From Pseudobdellovibrionaceae bacterium (lineage in GTDB: Bacteria > Bdellovibrionota > Bdellovibrionia > Bdellovibrionales > Bdellovibrionaceae), in the NCBI GenBank assembly GCA_947374445.1, contig CANCBY010000170.1:1-5554 (forward strand): DNA of 5,554 bases. Direction: 5' to 3'. Below the pieces are notes generated by a model. That model was not told the origin of the DNA. It saw only the letters and a program-made list of their open reading frames with translations, and made no database searches. Of the stretch, positions 1 through 5,542 are shown piece after piece; position 1 is the first letter of the stretch; each line of letters starts with the position of its first letter. Made by a program: the position numbers and the translations under genes.

Positions 1-270
1 TCGATCACGACATCCATTGATGCTAAAGAGGAGCTTTCAACCCGAGAGGCCGCGGCCTATTTAGGCGTCTCGCAAGCAAGCCTTAAGCGATGGGAATTAA
101 AAGGCCTAGTCCCTGCTTCAAAGTCAGCCGGTGGACACAGAAAATTTAACCTAGGAATTTTAGATGAAATTAAATCCTCGATGAAGGTCGGGGCAAAGCT
201 CATCTCCCCGCTTGAGCAGAACTTAGAGAAAATGCGCAAAGGTCTCACCAAGGCAAAAGTACAACCCTAA
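1..270 (+). CDS. MerR/excisionase-type helix-turn-helix protein (3' part, start outside window)
   Basis: Frame 1 is open from the first base to TAA at 268-270, giving 89 residues with no usable start, so the 5' end lies upstream. Residues 12-49 form a MerR-like helix-turn-helix: LSTREAAAYLGVSQASLKRW, then a wing containing GLVPAS and GGHRKF. The GGHR-aromatic wing is typical of the MerR, BldC and excisionase (HTH_17) families. A short tail of about 40 residues follows (KSSMKVGAKL, then a charged LEQNLEKMRKG helix), with no effector or catalytic domain visible. What can be seen fits a small DNA-binding regulator or recombination directionality factor, or the C-terminal part of a larger protein. 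It runs convergently toward the parA operon, with stops 103 bp apart. The DNA-binding role is well supported; the target is unknown. Confidence 0.75.
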   Translation, partial: SITTSIDAKEELSTREAAAYLGVSQASLKRWELKGLVPASKSAGGHRKFNLGILDEIKSSMKVGAKLISPLEQNLEKMRKGLTKAKVQP

Positions 271-373
271 TCCCCGACTTCAATGTAAGAAAAATACGCA
301 AGCCAAGATCGTGATCACGACTAAGATCCAGACTGAGTTCTTATTATTTAGCCCGCTCTTCTGCTCCAAATGA
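271..373. other. Convergent intergenic spacer with a 12-bp palindrome
   Basis: This 103-bp gap separates two converging genes. It holds a perfect 12-bp palindrome, TCGTGATCACGA (309-320), and three GATC sites (307, 313 and 325). The 9-mer GATCACGAC at 313-321 also occurs at 3-11. No GC-rich hairpin followed by a T-run is visible, so no intrinsic terminator is called for either gene. Two stretches (271-281 and 330-340) resemble the 11-bp iteron at about 9 of 11 positions, but this is too weak to call. Confidence 0.4.
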
Positions 374-2212
374 CTACTTCCATACATTTTCTTGAAAATA
401 ACTTCTGATCAAGGCCTTGTGAATCTCTGAACCCACAGGAGCCATTGGGTTTCCGGGTATTAGAGAGTGTAAAGATTCAACAGGCATACTTGATAGCCAA
501 GAGCCAAATTCAATTTCGAATTGATCAGCCAGGTCTTGTGTTGATTTAGCCTCTTTAGCTTTAGCAAGAACTGCCATTTCAGATTTCGCTCTTTCAAATT
601 GCAATGAAAATTCCGCCTCTGCCTTTCGTTCCTCATCAGTCATAATGGCTAAGACTGGTGAATCCCCCTCATTCGCAAGCTCTTTCAGTTTATCACAAAA
701 AAGACCCAGCGGACTCGAAATTTTCCCTTGAGTTGCAAGCCAAGGACCGAATCGATTTATAAACTCTTGGACTAAATCCGGTGTGAGCCGCTCCTGCACA
801 AGGTTTCTAATGGATGCATTGACTGCCATTGGCCCAAAAGGACGAACCTTTGAGAAGTCTAAATCCTTAAACCAAATTGCAGGTGCTGCAACTTGCCGTT
901 TTACTGGCATCGAAGCTGAAATAGGAATCACTGGTGATTGCTGGCTGTGCCGTGCCAGCCCACCGTTAAGCTGCTGCATATGCACTAATTCTTTATAGCT
1001 AGTCTCAGAAAATCTGTATTGAGTCCATCCAGCCTTTCCATCCTTATAAGCATGTCGATCAATGATATACTTATTGCGTAAACGCTTTATCGAGGAGATC
1101 GCTGTTTCTTCACTGACACCAGTTTCCAAAACCAAACGCTGACGAGTTAATGGAGGCGTTACGAGGGAATTGTTCCAGACGCAAAGCTGAAATAAAAACT
1201 CGGCAATGGCCCGCTGAGATCCTGTTAATGAAGTGACTGATTCGGTAGGACTCATCAAATCAATATTTTTGGGAATACATTTTGAACTTAATTGATCAAC
1301 CAGCGAGGCAGAACTACGTATTGCTTCAAAGTCAGTGCGATGCTCAACAGAATTGTTTTGCACTGACTTTGCACCTACAATGCCCCCGCTTTGCACTGAC
1401 TTTGCACTGACTTGATTTTTAGTTGAATGGATTTTAACTTCTGCTTTTTGTGCACTGACTTCGCCCGGACTTTGCACCGACTTTGAAAGGTCTTGGTTTT
1501 CAACTTCAGATGCCTCTGCAGCTGGATGATTTTCATGCATATCTGCCGTAGTCGCACCGACTTCGCACTGACTTATACTTTGGACACTGAGAACTTCTAG
1601 CAGCTCTAAAACAGGAGCGCTTGGCTGAGCAGTAGGCACTGACTTTGCACTGACTTTATCTTCACTATTGACGATTAAGTTAGATTTAGAATCAATTTCG
1701 CACTGACTTTGCACTGACTTATCGATGTGAAGCACATCCAAATTTTCGTCCTTGAACGAGTCCACATTTAAAGATGGTTCGAACATTAAATGTGCTTGCG
1801 GGACTCTGCGCACTGACTTTGCACTGACTTCGCGATCATCGGTATTCAACAAACTTTTGTCCACGGTTGGCGCACTGACTTCAACCGTAGACTGCACCGA
1901 CTTTGCCACCACTTTGGAAATTTCAGCAGACAGAACTGGAGAGGGGGTGTTTTGCACCGAGTTCGCACTGAGTTCGCCCCCACTTTGCACGGACTTATCG
2001 ATTGTTCCACGAAATTGTTCCACGGGAGGGGCAACAGGGACATCCAATGCTTTAGCGGTCTCAGTAGACCGATATTTTGCCGTAAGACTAGAGTACTTAG
2101 AAAGACCCTTGAATACACCAAGGCCTGACTGATTGACCTTGCGGCCACTCTTACCCTCATTATTAGAGCTATTTTTCTTTAGCTCCTCAGCATCGGAGTC
2201 CAAAAGACCCAT
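374..2212 (-). CDS. Winged-helix protein with iteron-encoded repeats; putative iteron/centromere-binding replication or partition protein
   Basis: I do not recognise a named family for this 612-residue protein. It starts at ATG 2212, directly after the parA stop, with GGAGG 5 nt upstream (2218-2222), so it should be cotranslated with parA. Residues 1-60 are basic and Ser-rich. Residues 72-287 are low-complexity with recurring KSVQS, VSAKSV and QSQCE, encoded by 11-bp DNA repeats. Residues about 328-403 look like a winged helix: helices around GSQRAIAEFLFQL, a recognition helix around SEETAISSIKRLRNKY, and a wing ending GWTQYRF. Residues 447-512 form a second compact region (IWFKDLDFSKVRPFGP, then LTPDLVQEFINRFGPW and SPLGLFCDKLKEL), followed by a charged helix (526-560). 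The gene sits where parB normally lies, but I see no ParB/KorB signature. A plasmid initiator or a centromere-binding adaptor are the main options. The gene call is firm; the function is inferred. Confidence 0.85.
   Translation of the reverse strand: MGLLDSDAEELKKNSSNNEGKSGRKVNQSGLGVFKGLSKYSSLTAKYRSTETAKALDVPVAPPVEQFRGTIDKSVQSGGELSANSVQNTPSPVLSAEISKVVAKSVQSTVEVSAPTVDKSLLNTDDREVSAKSVRRVPQAHLMFEPSLNVDSFKDENLDVLHIDKSVQSQCEIDSKSNLIVNSEDKVSAKSVPTAQPSAPVLELLEVLSVQSISQCEVGATTADMHENHPAAEASEVENQDLSKSVQSPGEVSAQKAEVKIHSTKNQVSAKSVQSGGIVGAKSVQNNSVEHRTDFEAIRSSASLVDQLSSKCIPKNIDLMSPTESVTSLTGSQRAIAEFLFQLCVWNNSLVTPPLTRQRLVLETGVSEETAISSIKRLRNKYIIDRHAYKDGKAGWTQYRFSETSYKELVHMQQLNGGLARHSQQSPVIPISASMPVKRQVAAPAIWFKDLDFSKVRPFGPMAVNASIRNLVQERLTPDLVQEFINRFGPWLATQGKISSPLGLFCDKLKELANEGDSPVLAIMTDEERKAEAEFSLQFERAKSEMAVLAKAKEAKSTQDLADQFEIEFGSWLSSMPVESLHSLIPGNPMAPVGSEIHKALIRSYFQENVWK
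1328..1997. repeat. In-gene array of 11-bp iterons (GCACTGACTTT)
   Basis: Plus-strand copies of GCACTGACTTT or close variants begin at 1360, 1393, 1404, 1452, 1463, 1474, 1554, 1565, 1636, 1647, 1700, 1711, 1810, 1821, 1872, 1894, 1954, 1965 and 1987. Weaker in-phase copies begin at 1371, 1883, 1905 and 1976. One inverted copy (AAAGTCAGTGC) lies at 1328-1338. Many are doublets exactly 11 bp apart, so bound proteins would sit on nearly the same helix face. The recurrent changes are CTGA to CCGA or CGGA and a variable last base. The whole array is within the coding sequence of the 612-residue protein, and copies fall in all three codon phases. Iterons inside an initiator gene are known from RepA_N-type plasmids such as pSK41; the parallel here is inference. 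Confidence 0.9.
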
Positions 2213-3478
2213 CTAAGCCTCCACAGCGCTGTTATCAGGAAAAATGAGATGCTCAACTTGAACATCTAAAATTTCATGAAGAACAACCCAGAAATAATTT
2301 GTGAATTCTTTAGCCTGAGGAACTCCTGCTTTAAATTCTTTGCCATACTTGGTAGCCGCAACAAAAATCGGCTCACGGGCCTCAGAACAACGATCAATGA
2401 TCGCTCCGTTAGGAAATACAGCCTGAGAAAGCTGAACATCACTGCGCTCAGCATAGATATCTTGAAGCTTCGCTAAAGCCTTAATTTTAATGTTTTCACG
2501 ACGAAACTTATTCGGAACAACCAAGACCTTATCCCACTTGAATCCAGTGTGTATATCCTGCAGTCGCTTTAAAAAATCTTCATTTCTACGCATTGTCTTC
2601 AGGCACTTTGCTTCAAGCTCTAGAGGAATAATCACACGATTTGAGGCAAAAAGAGCGTTAACGTTACAAGTTTCAATATTGGGCGGGCAATCGAAGAGAA
2701 TAAAGTCATACTGATCCTTAACCTTATCAACGACATCTTTAATCATAAAAAGGACAGCCGGCTTAATCTCACCATCGGCTCCGACTTGATCTGCTAACGG
2801 CAATCGATTCAGCGAATAATTAATTTCACCAAGGTCTAAGTCCGCAGGAATGACGTGTAGGGTAGGGCTAATTTTTTTAACAACAGCCTCAAATGGCATC
2901 TTTCGATAAGGAGACTCACTCCCATCCTTCATCCGCCAATCCATCAACTCAGCTATAGTTGGATCAAGTTCAGCATCTTCAGTCACAAGATCAGCAAATT
3001 TCACGTTAAGCCCAAAAAGCGAAGTCACATCGCTCTGAGAGTCTAAATCAATAATTAAAACCTTACCGATTAGCGAAAGCATCGAGCCTAAATGTTGAGC
3101 AAAAGCTGATTTCCCCACGCCACCTTTTTGCGAAAAAATCGAAATAATCTCAGCCGACTTGCCACTTTTGAACTGAGCTCCACGCTTTTTCAAAACAGCT
3201 TGAACGTCAGAAACTCGATAAGTAACAACCTCGAGCCCGCCATGTTTAATCTTTTGTGGATGTATCAGGCCTTCGGTCTCGTACTTAACAAGCGTATTCG
3301 TACTGAGCCCACAAATTCCTTCCATAAGCTTTCTGGAAATTGCTGGATCATAAGAACTGACGGGGCCAATTTCTGAAGGCCTGTTCATTTGATCTACTAG
3401 CGCGGCAGCATTTTTCTGCGAATCAATCTTGTTAAAAGTAGGGGTTATCGTAACTTCAGACTCAAAACCTTGATTCAT
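2213..3478 (-). CDS. parA: ParA-type partition ATPase with N-terminal MerR-like DNA-binding domain (type Ia)
   Basis: This is a 421-residue ParA/MinD-superfamily ATPase of the long type Ia form (as in F SopA and P1 ParA), whose N-terminal domain usually represses its own operon. Residues 45-98 form a MerR-like helix-turn-helix (ISRKLMEGICGLSTNTLVKY, then ETEGLIHP). The ATPase follows: deviant Walker A KGGVGKS at 118-124 with signature lysine K118, switch I region DLDSQSD at 144-150, and Walker B ILFDCPP with D263. Late motifs such as VVPNKFR (320-326) fit the fold. I chose ATG 3478 because AGGA (3487-3490) lies 8 nt upstream. The alternative TTG at 3541 has no Shine-Dalgarno and is itself the first base of a TTGACA -35 box. 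ParA should use ATP on nucleoid DNA to move plasmid copies apart, stimulated by a centromere-bound partner, here probably the next gene's product. The fold assignment is firm. Confidence 0.95.
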   Translation of the reverse strand: MNQGFESEVTITPTFNKIDSQKNAAALVDQMNRPSEIGPVSSYDPAISRKLMEGICGLSTNTLVKYETEGLIHPQKIKHGGLEVVTYRVSDVQAVLKKRGAQFKSGKSAEIISIFSQKGGVGKSAFAQHLGSMLSLIGKVLIIDLDSQSDVTSLFGLNVKFADLVTEDAELDPTIAELMDWRMKDGSESPYRKMPFEAVVKKISPTLHVIPADLDLGEINYSLNRLPLADQVGADGEIKPAVLFMIKDVVDKVKDQYDFILFDCPPNIETCNVNALFASNRVIIPLELEAKCLKTMRRNEDFLKRLQDIHTGFKWDKVLVVPNKFRRENIKIKALAKLQDIYAERSDVQLSQAVFPNGAIIDRCSEAREPIFVAATKYGKEFKAGVPQAKEFTNYFWVVLHEILDVQVEHLIFPDNSAVEA

Positions 3479-3506
3479 ATGGTTTTTCCTATGTTGATAG
3501 GGTTTA

Positions 3507-3541
3507 CCGTGAAATCGTACCAATACCACATCATCTGTCAA
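3507..3541 (-). promoter_or_regulatory. Sigma70-like promoter of the parA operon
   Basis: On the minus strand a perfect -35 TTGACA (3536-3541) is followed after 16 nt by TACGAT (3514-3519), a 4 of 6 match to the -10 consensus. This predicts a transcript starting near 3507, about 29 nt before the parA ATG at 3478. The promoter touches a 12-bp AT-rich element (3540-3551) that recurs upstream of fic, and inverted iterons lie 25-75 bp further upstream. ParA or the iteron-binding protein could therefore repress it. Confidence 0.55.
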
Positions 3542-3565
3542 AGTTATTTATTGTGAATTCTGATG

Positions 3566-3615
3566 AAAGTCTGGGCAACATGAAAATGAAGTCAAAGTCG
3601 GTGCAAACTCAGGGC
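3566..3615 (-). repeat. Inverted-orientation iterons upstream of parA
   Basis: Three copies of the 11-bp iteron are in the opposite orientation to the main arrays: AAAGTCTGGGC (3566-3576), AAAGTCGGTGC (3594-3604) and AAACTCAGGGC (3605-3615). The last two abut exactly. They lie just upstream of the parA -35 box, where a bound protein could repress the operon. The middle copy is one base from consensus; the outer two are degenerate, so their reality rests on spacing and context. Confidence 0.6.
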
Positions 3616-3616
3616 T

Positions 3617-3659
3617 TAGAAAGAGAGCTAGTTTTTTATTTTATAAAACACTCTTTCTA
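3617..3659. repeat. Inverted repeat with nested AT-rich palindrome
   Basis: Nine-base arms TAGAAAGAG (3617-3625) and CTCTTTCTA (3651-3659) are perfectly complementary. The 25-nt interior contains GTTTT (3631-3635) pairing with AAAAC (3645-3649) and the perfect palindrome TTTTATAAAA (3639-3648). The element separates inverted from direct iterons. It may be a hairpin, an easily melted origin segment or a binding site. No T-run follows either arm, so a terminator is less likely. Confidence 0.5.
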
Positions 3660-3677
3660 TCTATCTAGAGTCATTTT

Positions 3678-3854
3678 GCACTGACTTTGGAACTGACTTT
3701 GCGCTTATCTAATTAGTTCAAATTAAAACAAATTAGCTTAGCCATTCAAAATTGGGTTGAACTTACAAATTTAGCGCACTGACTATGGGCCTGACTTTGC
3801 ACCTACTCCGCACTTACTTCTGCACGGACTATGCCCTGAGTTTGCACTAACAAA
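3678..3854 (+). repeat. Intergenic direct array of 11-bp iterons
   Basis: Copies begin at 3678 (exact GCACTGACTTT), 3690 (GAACTGACTTT), 3776 (GCACTGACTAT), 3788 (GGCCTGACTTT), 3799, 3810, 3822 (GCACGGACTAT), 3833 (GCCCTGAGTTT) and 3844. Spacing is 11 or 12 bp within the two clusters, with an AT-rich gap at 3701-3775. The repeats share the in-gene consensus and orientation but are more divergent, as would be expected of lower-affinity or older sites. They do not encode protein here, showing that the motif exists apart from the peptide repeats. Confidence 0.8.
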
Positions 3855-3928
3855 ATGAACTTGTTAAACCCGGTGATTTAACTCAACCGCACTATTGAGC
3901 CGATATTAATGTGCGGAGATTAAAATTG

Positions 3929-3948
3929 TTATGCAAGTTTTTGCATAA
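3929..3948. promoter_or_regulatory. Palindromic operator candidate upstream of fic
   Basis: Perfect 8-bp arms TTATGCAA and TTGCATAA are separated by GTTT. The right arm overlaps a possible fic -35 box, TTGCAT (3941-3946), so a dimeric repressor here would block fic transcription. The binding protein is unknown; the MerR-like domains of ParA or of the 5' helix-turn-helix gene are candidates. Confidence 0.5.
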
Positions 3949-3979
3949 ATAACCTTTTTAATATAAAGTTATTTATGAT
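3941..3979 (+). promoter_or_regulatory. Possible fic promoter
   Basis: TTGCAT (3941-3946) lies 15 nt before TATAAA (3962-3967). A second candidate -10, TATGAT (3974-3979), matches 5 of 6 bases but lacks a matched -35. If TATGAT is used, the leader would be only about ten bases. No clear Shine-Dalgarno sequence precedes the fic ATG. The region also holds the octamer ATAACCTT twice (3949-3956 and 3989-3996), 40 bp apart. Confidence 0.35.
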
Positions 3980-3996
3980 ATTTTGTACATAACCTT

Positions 3997-5280
3997 ATGA
4001 AGTTAACGGATCTTTCACCTCAACTCCAATTGCCATATCCAAATGAACAGGGTTTTGGCGTTGAAAAGGGAAAAACCCCAGAGCTTAAGAATATTTGGTT
4101 CGTAATTCCGCGGCCTCCCGCCAAAGAAAATCCACAGAAACTAAGTTCAGCAATTCTTCGTAAAGCCAATGATGTTTTGAACGCCATACAGCGACTTGAT
4201 TCCTTAACTGGATTAGATCAGCTCGTTCTCGGTCTTCTTTTGAGGCGCGAGGCTCTGCAGTCTTCAAGGATGGAAGGTACTTTTTCAACGATCGACCAAG
4301 TTCTTACTCCGGCAAGTTCAATTGAAAAAAAACAAAAGTCTGCGCAAAACTCAATCAGTGCTTATGCTCATGTGTTGGAAAGCTTTTTTGTAAAGGCATC
4401 TACCAAAGGAGTACAAATCTTTTCAGAAGACCTGCTTCGCAAAGTTCATATTGAGGTCATGTCAAAAGATCCCAATTTTAGGGGCAAGGCGGGTTTGTTT
4501 CGGGATGAGGTTGGCAAGAACAACTATGCCACAATTGGTGGACTGAGCAGACCAGAGAGCTCAATCTACAATCCGACTCCTCCTAAATATGTTCAAAGAT
4601 GTTTAAAGCAAAACCTCGATTGGATGAAAGATGAAGAGGGCCTTGAGTTGAGTCGAGCGGGGATGGCGCCTGGCTTTGTCGTCCGATTAGCCAGGGGGCA
4701 CTCACATTTTGAGGCCGTGCACCCATTTTCTGATGGCAATGGTCGGGTTGGTCGAACGATTATGGTTTTACATATGGTGACTGAGGGATTTGCGCCGCTC
4801 TATATTTCGGGATTTATTGAGGCTCATAAAAAAGAGTATTATCAAAGCCTTCAGCTTGCTCAGATGAAACTTCAAGACGCTCCACTTATTCATTTCATTT
4901 GTGAGGCCTTAGTTGAATCCTTTCATGAGTCTGAAAATACAAAAAAAGCATTGATTGGTTTGCAATTACAATGGGCCAAACGCGCAGATTTTCGCAAGGG
5001 ATCTGCGGCTCTGTACTCGCTGCCTGTACTGCTTGAGACTCCTATTCTTTCAGTAAGGCTTCTGCAAGATCGACTTAAAATCAGTCAGCCTGCAGCGAAA
5101 AGAGCAATTGATCAGCTGTGCGCCGCTAAGATTTTAAATGAGCGCACAGGTTTTGATCGAAATCGAATTTTTGCTGCTGAGGAAGTCATTGAGCTCCTAG
5201 CTCGGCCCTTCGGTGAAAACCCTGACCATGCCATTGAGCGAGCGGCAAAGGTTACTCATTTCAAAAAGAACTCAGGTTGA
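3997..5280 (+). CDS. fic: Fic-domain AMP-transferase, class II (N-terminal inhibitory helix), with C-terminal winged helix
   Basis: This 427-residue protein has the common Fic_N, Fic, winged-helix layout and looks full length. The catalytic loop HPFSDGNGRVGR (242-253) has every key residue: H242, D246, the GNG anion-binding turn, R250 and R253. The inhibitory motif SSRMEG (89-94) matches S/TxxxEG/N, with E93 predicted to block productive ATP binding until relieved; this places it in class II. Residues 348-397 form a winged helix (LQDRLKISQPAAKRAIDQLC, then GFDRNRIF), suggesting DNA binding, perhaps at its own promoter. Fic enzymes usually transfer AMP to a hydroxyl of a target protein; the target here cannot be read. 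ATG 3997 fits the conserved N-terminus but has only a weak Shine-Dalgarno. It diverges from parA across the iteron region. The family is certain; a role as toxin, regulator or stability factor is inference. Confidence 0.95.
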   Translation: MKLTDLSPQLQLPYPNEQGFGVEKGKTPELKNIWFVIPRPPAKENPQKLSSAILRKANDVLNAIQRLDSLTGLDQLVLGLLLRREALQSSRMEGTFSTIDQVLTPASSIEKKQKSAQNSISAYAHVLESFFVKASTKGVQIFSEDLLRKVHIEVMSKDPNFRGKAGLFRDEVGKNNYATIGGLSRPESSIYNPTPPKYVQRCLKQNLDWMKDEEGLELSRAGMAPGFVVRLARGHSHFEAVHPFSDGNGRVGRTIMVLHMVTEGFAPLYISGFIEAHKKEYYQSLQLAQMKLQDAPLIHFICEALVESFHESENTKKALIGLQLQWAKRADFRKGSAALYSLPVLLETPILSVRLLQDRLKISQPAAKRAIDQLCAAKILNERTGFDRNRIFAAEEVIELLARPFGENPDHAIERAAKVTHFKKNSG

Positions 5281-5306
5281 TTAAATAAAGTTTTTTAGAA
5301 TCATTC

Positions 5307-5334
5307 TTAAAATATCTTTAAGTATTTTAATTTT
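5307..5334. terminator. Weak AT-only hairpin between fic and the nucleotidyltransferase remnant
   Basis: Perfect arms TTAAAATA (5307-5314) and TATTTTAA (5323-5330) enclose an 8-nt loop and are followed by TTTT in the fic direction. The stem has no G-C pairs, so any terminator would be weak. The stop codon of the opposing remnant (5327-5329) lies inside the right arm. Confidence 0.35.
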
Positions 5335-5542
5335 GTGCGGACTTGGCTATTTCATAGGCCTTTTGAAGTGCAGCATTAATCTGACTGAAAGAATCAATAT
5401 CGTGAGTCAAACGAGTGGCTTTGTAAGCAAGCAGGGCCGCAGTGCCTCCAATTAATATAATTTCAACCTTACGATCAAGATGAGAATCAATGGCTTTAAG
5501 GAGCCTTTTTAAATCATCTGGCCCATATTCTTGGAAGCTCAA
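5327..5542 (-). pseudogene. Truncated nucleotidyltransferase (DUF6036/AbiEii-like), N-terminal 71 residues
   Basis: The start is TTG at 5542, supported by AGGAGA (5549-5554) 6 nt upstream, at the very end of the window. Residues 28-52 (IILIGGTAALLAYKA, then TRLTHDIDSF) carry the GG(S/T)-x-D-h-D core of minimal nucleotidyltransferases, with metal-binding residues D48 and D50. Such proteins, often toxins or antitoxins of AbiEii/MNT type, normally run to 150-250 residues. Here the frame stops after AQN at the point where the rest of the domain should begin, and the following DNA is AT-rich. One other frame stays open to about 5281 (IKILKDILRM) but does not look family-like. It is most likely a deletion remnant, though a translated short form cannot be excluded. 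It converges on fic, with 46 bp between them. Confidence 0.7.

Larger units (their letters stand above)
3479..3996. other. Gene-free control region between parA and fic; candidate centromere/origin
   Basis: No credible gene lies in this 518-bp stretch. From the parA side it holds the parA promoter, three inverted iterons (3566-3615), an inverted-repeat structure (3617-3659), direct iterons (3678-3700), an AT-rich 75-bp segment (3701-3775), a dense direct iteron array (3776-3854), small inverted repeats (3863-3882, and 3887-3892 with 3911-3916), and the fic promoter region with an 8-bp-arm palindrome (3929-3948). Iterons flanking an AT-rich segment are typical of theta-type origins and of partition sites. 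I see no convincing DnaA box (TTATCCACA), so origin and centromere remain alternatives. Confidence 0.6.

Noticed and set aside
271..340. Degenerate iterons at 271-281 and 330-340
   Set aside because: They match only about 9 of 11 bases and lack the tandem 11-bp phasing of the real arrays, so chance cannot be excluded.
1328..1997. CRISPR array
   Set aside because: Repeat units are only 11 bp, often directly adjacent, with no regular unique spacers, and they lie in a coding frame.
1846..2160. Overlapping open frames on both strands within the repeat-bearing gene (also 1375-1557 and 1752-2132)
   Set aside because: They are by-products of the 11-bp repeat, which stays open in several frames. 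They have no ribosome site or family-like sequence.
3248..3260. DnaA-box-like TGTGGATG inside parA
   Set aside because: It is an imperfect match, isolated and within conserved coding sequence. No cluster of boxes is found anywhere in the window.
4325..4332. Run of eight A in fic as a phase-variation or slippage site
   Set aside because: The frame is intact and encodes an ordinary Lys-rich loop, and an A8 run is not unusual in AT-rich DNA.
4335..4345. Iteron-like AAAGTCTGCGC inside fic
   Set aside because: Single copy, about 8 of 11 matches and no neighbour in phase.
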